Shown piece after piece: positions 15,723-19,023 of a stretch of DNA of 19,023 nt. The notes under the pieces were generated by a model. It had not been told where the DNA came from. It was given only the letters and a program-made list of their open reading frames with translations, and searched no databases. Each line of letters starts with the position of its first letter. Position 1 is the first letter of the stretch. This stretch comes from JAUVXJ01 sp034430275. GTDB lineage: Bacteria; Chloroflexota; Anaerolineae; UBA7937; B3-Chlor. The translations under genes were made by a program, and so were the position numbers. The DNA lies in the NCBI GenBank assembly GCA_034430275.1, contig DAOUEW010000013.1, positions 1-19,023 of the forward strand, given 5' to 3'.

Positions 15723-16693
15723 AGACAGAAGCGGCACGGATGATCAGCGGCGCGAATAACGCGTTCCTCATAGCTCATGTGGACCCCGATGGAGACACTA
15801 TCGGCTCCACCCTGGCCCTCGCCCACGCCCTGAGGAGCATGGGAAAGGACTGCTCTCTCGCGTGCAGTGATCGCGTGCCGGCCACACTCTCTTTTCTTCC
15901 GGGCGTCGAGTGGTTCGGTACGCCCCAGATCGCAGATCACGATCTGATCATTGCCGTGGATGTTAGCGATCGCGGTCGCCTCGGCCCAGCCTACGATCAC
16001 GTCGTCGAGATGGGCATCCCGCTCCTGAACATCGATCATCACGTGACCAACACCGGCTTCGGCACCGTCAACCTGGTCAACACGGATGCCGTGGCCACCA
16101 GTGAGATCATCTTCGACCTTCTCCGAGACTTGGACGTCCCTCTGGACCAGCTCCTGGCCACCTGCCTGTTGACTGGCATCGTTACCGACACACGGTCCTT
16201 CAGTACCTCAAGCACCACGCCTCGCGCACTTGAGGTGTCCTCCGAGTTGCTGAAGGCCGGGGCCTCGCTCATCGAGGTCAATGAGAACTACTACAAGAGC
16301 AAGTCGCTGGGCACCCTCCGTCTGTGGGGCAAGATGTTGGACCAGATGCAGCTCGAGGGCCGTCTCGTGTGGTCGGTGGACTCCCTGGAGATGAGAGAGC
16401 AGTGCCACGCCGGTTTCAGCAACGGAGACGGCATTGTGAACCTTCTGGCCAGTGTCCGAGAGGCCTCGGCGGCCATAGTCTTCATCGAGAAAGAAAGCCA
16501 ACGAGTTGAGATCAGCATTCGATCCCGGCCCGGAGTGGACATCTCTCCCGTCGCCGTTTACTTCGGCGGTGGAGGGCACCCCCAAGCTGCAGGCGCCATG
16601 CTAGAGGGGAATCTCGAACAGGTGATACCGAAAGTGCTGCGCAAGGCCCAGGCGGTGCTGGACTCTGAGGGCCAGGCGTGGCCATCCCGGTAG
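15719..16693 (+). CDS. nrnA: DHH-family phosphoesterase, NrnA-like (oligoribonuclease / pAp phosphatase)
   Basis: A 324-residue DHH/DHHA1 protein. The metal site is visible as HVDPDGD (20-26), Asp81 in AVDVSD, the DHH motif (106-108, NIDHHVTN) and Asp157 in GIVTDT. The C-terminal DHHA1 domain carries GGGGHPQAAG (283-292) for substrate binding. NrnA degrades very short RNAs (nanoRNA) and, in some species, dephosphorylates pAp; some relatives hydrolyse cyclic dinucleotides or pGpG. The size and absence of extra domains fit NrnA rather than GdpP or RecJ. It overlaps rbfA by 4 nt and truB by 16 nt, a common arrangement in Firmicutes-like operons. Confidence 0.9.
   Translation: MKTEAARMISGANNAFLIAHVDPDGDTIGSTLALAHALRSMGKDCSLACSDRVPATLSFLPGVEWFGTPQIADHDLIIAVDVSDRGRLGPAYDHVVEMGIPLLNIDHHVTNTGFGTVNLVNTDAVATSEIIFDLLRDLDVPLDQLLATCLLTGIVTDTRSFSTSSTTPRALEVSSELLKAGASLIEVNENYYKSKSLGTLRLWGKMLDQMQLEGRLVWSVDSLEMREQCHAGFSNGDGIVNLLASVREASAAIVFIEKESQRVEISIRSRPGVDISPVAVYFGGGGHPQAAGAMLEGNLEQVIPKVLRKAQAVLDSEGQAWPSR
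16667..16671 (+). promoter_or_regulatory. Ribosome-binding site supporting the truB GTG start
   Basis: GAGGG inside the end of nrnA with a 6-nt spacer to GTG at 16678. It is stronger than the context of the later ATG at 16699, which has only AGG adjoining the codon. Confidence 0.5.
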
Positions 16694-17700
16694 CCAGGAT
16701 GACTATCGAGCGTGCTAGCGCGGTCAGAGAACCGTGTCTGGCCTGCGCAGGAGAATCCAAAGGGATCTCGTCCCGAGAGGTCAAGCCGACCCGGGCAGCC
16801 GTCGCTGGCATCCTCAACGTGGACAAGCCTGTGGGCCTCACCTCGCACGACGTCGTAGCCAGGATCCGCAAGGCATCCGGGCTGAGGAAAGTAGGGCACG
16901 CAGGCACGCTGGATCCAGCGGCCTCGGGCGTGCTGCTCGTCTGCCTGGGCCAAGCCACCCGGATCACCGAGTTCCTGATGCAGAGTCGAAAGCGCTATGA
17001 CGCGGTGATACGGCTGGGCGTGACCACAGACACTGGCGACCGCGAAGGTAGGGTCACCCGACAGGTTCCTAAGTTCGACGCAAGCCAGGAAGATGTCCAG
17101 GTAGCACTGTCCAGGTTCAAAGGTCCCATCCAACAGATACCCCCGATGCACTCTGCTCTCAAGCACCAGGGCACAACCCTTTACCGTCTCGCTCGCCAGG
17201 GGATCGAGGTGGAGCGAGAGCCCAGACCGGTGGAGATCTACGATCTACGGCTCACCGAGTGGACGCCTCCCACCTTTCGACTGCTCGTGGAGTGCTCGAA
17301 GGGCACCTATATCCGCGCGCTAGCCACGGATCTCGGGGAGGTACTGGGGCCCGGCGCACATCTAGAACATCTGGTTCGACTGGCTTGCGGGCGATACACG
17401 TTGGAGGATACAGTATCCCTGACCGAGGCGGAACAATGCCTCACCGACGGTCGGTGGCAGCAGATCCTACACCCTATCGATGAGGCTCTGTTGGATTTCG
17501 AAGCGGTGACAATGGACGGCGAAACGGAGACCCTGATCCGTCACGGGCAGCAGGTCCACGGCCCCGAGCCGCTTGCCGCGCCCTTCTGCCGCGCCTACAG
17601 CTCCTCATCCAGCAGATTCGTCGCCTTGCTGCAATACGATCAACAGAGCAAGACTTGGCAGCCGAGAAAGGTATTCAATCTTGATGAAACTGTTGCATGA
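16678..17700 (+). CDS. truB: tRNA pseudouridine-55 synthase TruB
   Basis: A 340-residue TruB, which makes the conserved pseudouridine 55 in the T loop of tRNAs. The catalytic Asp79 is in GHAGTLDPAASGVL; GILNVDKPVGLTSHDVV (44-60), the RYDAVIRLG strand and CSKGTYIRALATDLG are also standard. Family members normally start a few residues before GILNVDKP, so the first 40 or so residues here are extra. They include PCLACAG and no recognisable domain. The GTG at 16678 has a good ribosome-binding site; ATG 16699 (333 residues) is the alternative. It overlaps nrnA by 16 nt and ribF by 17 nt. The C-terminal part is consistent with a TruB C-terminal/PUA-like domain but is weakly conserved. Confidence 0.95.
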   Translation: MAIPVARMTIERASAVREPCLACAGESKGISSREVKPTRAAVAGILNVDKPVGLTSHDVVARIRKASGLRKVGHAGTLDPAASGVLLVCLGQATRITEFLMQSRKRYDAVIRLGVTTDTGDREGRVTRQVPKFDASQEDVQVALSRFKGPIQQIPPMHSALKHQGTTLYRLARQGIEVEREPRPVEIYDLRLTEWTPPTFRLLVECSKGTYIRALATDLGEVLGPGAHLEHLVRLACGRYTLEDTVSLTEAEQCLTDGRWQQILHPIDEALLDFEAVTMDGETETLIRHGQQVHGPEPLAAPFCRAYSSSSSRFVALLQYDQQSKTWQPRKVFNLDETVA

Positions 17701-18619
17701 TCTTCCTGATGCACCCCTGGGCAAGCTCTCTGCGATCAGCATCGGGGTCTTCGACGGCGTACATCTGGGCCATCGGCATCTCATGGACAATCTGATGGCG
17801 AGCGCCAACGCTGGTGGCTATCTCAGCGGCGTGGTCACCTTCAACCGCCATCCCCATGAGATCCTCGCCCCCCACAAGGAGATGCGATACCTGACGACGC
17901 TGGAGGACAAGCTACGTCTGCTGAGCGAGGCTGGCCTCGATTTCGTCGTGGCTCTACCTTTCACCGGTGAGCTGGCGCAGACCACCGCGCGAGATTTCGT
18001 GAAGATGTTGGTGGAGCGATTGGGGCTGAGAGAACTATGGACCGGGCCGGATTTCGCCCTGGGCAAGGACAGGGAGGGGGACTCGGCCCACCTCAGTCTC
18101 CTGGGAGATGAGCTGGGATTCCGGCTGTTCAAGCTCGAACCGCTCACGCTGTCGGACAAAGTGGTCAGCAGCAGCAGCATTCGCGCGCTGATGCGCGAAG
18201 GCGAGGTGGGTGAGGCCGCCCATATGCTGGGACGTTTCCCCTACCTCACCGGCAAGGTGGTCACTGGCGCCCGACGTGGACAAAGGTTGGGCTTCCCCAC
18301 CGCCAATCTCGAAACGGCCGAGAGCTTGATCATTCCTGCGAACGGTGTGTACGCTGTGCGCGCCTATTGGGACAGCGTCAACCACGCAGCGGTCGTCAAC
18401 ATAGGCCAGCGACCGACCTTCGAACAGGACTCGGAGAGAGTCCTCGAGGCTCACATCCTGGATTTCTCCGGAGATCTCTATGGCAAGGAGCTGCGGGTGG
18501 AGTTCGTAGAGCGGCTTCGTCCGGAGCTGCGTTTCGACAGCGGCGATGACCTCATCGCGCAGATGAGGATGGATGTCGCCCAGACGCGACGGCTTCTCGA
18601 CGAGCAAGGCCTGGGATGA
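17684..18619 (+). CDS. ribF: Bifunctional riboflavin kinase / FAD synthetase
   Basis: A 311-residue enzyme that phosphorylates riboflavin to FMN and adenylylates FMN to FAD. The N-terminal nucleotidyltransferase domain shows GVFDGVHLGHRHLM (about 20-33) and the SSSSIRALM segment. The C-terminal kinase domain shows GARRGQRLGFPTANL and VVNIGQRPTF. ATG 17684 is chosen because it gives the normal N-terminus; upstream codons of the same frame overlap truB and encode low-similarity sequence. AGAAAGG lies 12 nt upstream, so initiation probably depends on coupling with truB (17-nt overlap). It supplies flavin cofactors, including FAD of the type used by the acyl-CoA dehydrogenase in this window. The stop overlaps the archease start as ATGA. 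Confidence 0.95.
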   Translation: MKLLHDLPDAPLGKLSAISIGVFDGVHLGHRHLMDNLMASANAGGYLSGVVTFNRHPHEILAPHKEMRYLTTLEDKLRLLSEAGLDFVVALPFTGELAQTTARDFVKMLVERLGLRELWTGPDFALGKDREGDSAHLSLLGDELGFRLFKLEPLTLSDKVVSSSSIRALMREGEVGEAAHMLGRFPYLTGKVVTGARRGQRLGFPTANLETAESLIIPANGVYAVRAYWDSVNHAAVVNIGQRPTFEQDSERVLEAHILDFSGDLYGKELRVEFVERLRPELRFDSGDDLIAQMRMDVAQTRRLLDEQGLG

Positions 18620-19023
18620 GGTCCGCCCGCGTACGCTTCGAAGAAGTGGAGCACGGCGCGGACGCTGCGCTGCGAGTGTACGGCAGCGATTGGAGTGAGC
18701 TCCTCTCCAACGCGGCCCTAGGCATGTTCAGCCTCATCGCCCGTTGGGAGAATGCGCTACCGTGCAAGGAGCAGAGTCTGTCTCTGCACTCGGTTGATGC
18801 GGAGACTCTGCTGGTCGACTGGCTGAGCGAGCTCCTGTACCTCCACGAGATGCAGGGTCTGGTGTACGTTGATTTCGACATTCTCCACGCCTCTGTCGAT
18901 ACGCTCGAGGCCATCGCCAGAGGAACCGACCAGTGGGTGCCACAGACGGCAATCAAGGCAGTCACCTTCAACGATCTACAGGTTTCCAGAACGGCTGACG
19001 GTTACGCGACCACCATCGTATTC
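18616..19023 (+). CDS. Archease (RtcB activator family), nearly complete, truncated by window end
   Basis: The frame opens at ATG 18616, overlapping the ribF stop, and stays open to the window edge: 136 residues of a family about 140 long, so only the last few residues are missing. Archease features seen are the HGAD motif (13-16, normally HTAD), the segment from SELLSNAALGMF, the conserved ETLLVDWLSELLYLHE (63-78) and IKAVTFNDLQV (113-123), ending in a TIVF strand that normally continues FD-I/V. Archease promotes guanylylation and multiple turnover of the RNA ligase RtcB. No rtcB is visible; it could lie just beyond the window. The match is by pattern, with moderately high certainty. Confidence 0.85.
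   Translation, partial: MRSARVRFEEVEHGADAALRVYGSDWSELLSNAALGMFSLIARWENALPCKEQSLSLHSVDAETLLVDWLSELLYLHEMQGLVYVDFDILHASVDTLEAIARGTDQWVPQTAIKAVTFNDLQVSRTADGYATTIVF

Overview
The window is about 19 kb of GC-rich bacterial chromosome, almost fully coding. I see no mobile element, CRISPR array, rRNA or intact tRNA. The short translation initiation factor IF-2 (about 600 residues, with one N-terminal domain), the gene order nusA-rnpM-infB-rbfA-nrnA-truB-ribF, and the mixture with acyl-CoA degradation genes suggest a Chloroflexota-like bacterium. That placement is an inference from protein style, not a measurement.

Region 1 (1-5929, + strand) is a fatty-acid/acyl-CoA catabolic cluster. It holds the C-terminal half of one thiolase, a complete second thiolase, an SDR-type 3-hydroxyacyl/3-oxoacyl dehydrogenase, an acyl-CoA dehydrogenase, and the carboxyltransferase (beta) subunit of an acyl-CoA carboxylase. 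A small RNase HI-like protein is joined to the carboxyltransferase by a 4-nt ATGA overlap. Together these genes would oxidise and thiolytically cleave acyl-CoAs and carboxylate a short acyl-CoA. No biotin carboxylase, enoyl-CoA hydratase or acyl-CoA ligase lies in the window.

Region 2 (5981-8640, - strand) runs the other way. It starts at a near-consensus sigma-70-type promoter and encodes a glyoxalase II-like metallo-beta-lactamase-fold hydrolase, a possible 32-residue membrane microprotein, a three-helix small membrane protein, and an M20-family metallopeptidase. It converges on region 1 at a short hairpin.

Region 3 (8658-10497, + strand) is proS (prolyl-tRNA synthetase, GTG start), with a GC-rich palindromic leader. 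It is followed by about 340 nt in which I find no gene.

Region 4 (10839-19023, + strand) is the transcription/translation operon: an extended -10 promoter, a terminator-like hairpin about 20 nt after the expected transcription start, then nusA, rnpM (ylxR), a 359-nt non-coding gap with two strong hairpins, infB, rbfA, nrnA, truB, ribF and an archease gene that runs off the window end. Most junctions overlap by 4-17 nt, which implies translational coupling. rimP (normally before nusA) and the L7Ae-like ylxQ (often between rnpM and infB) are both absent.

No wholly new multi-gene system is evident. The observations most worth a second look are the nusA leader hairpin, the long hairpin abutting the infB ribosome-binding site, the non-coding gap that contains it, and the archease at the end of the ribF operon.
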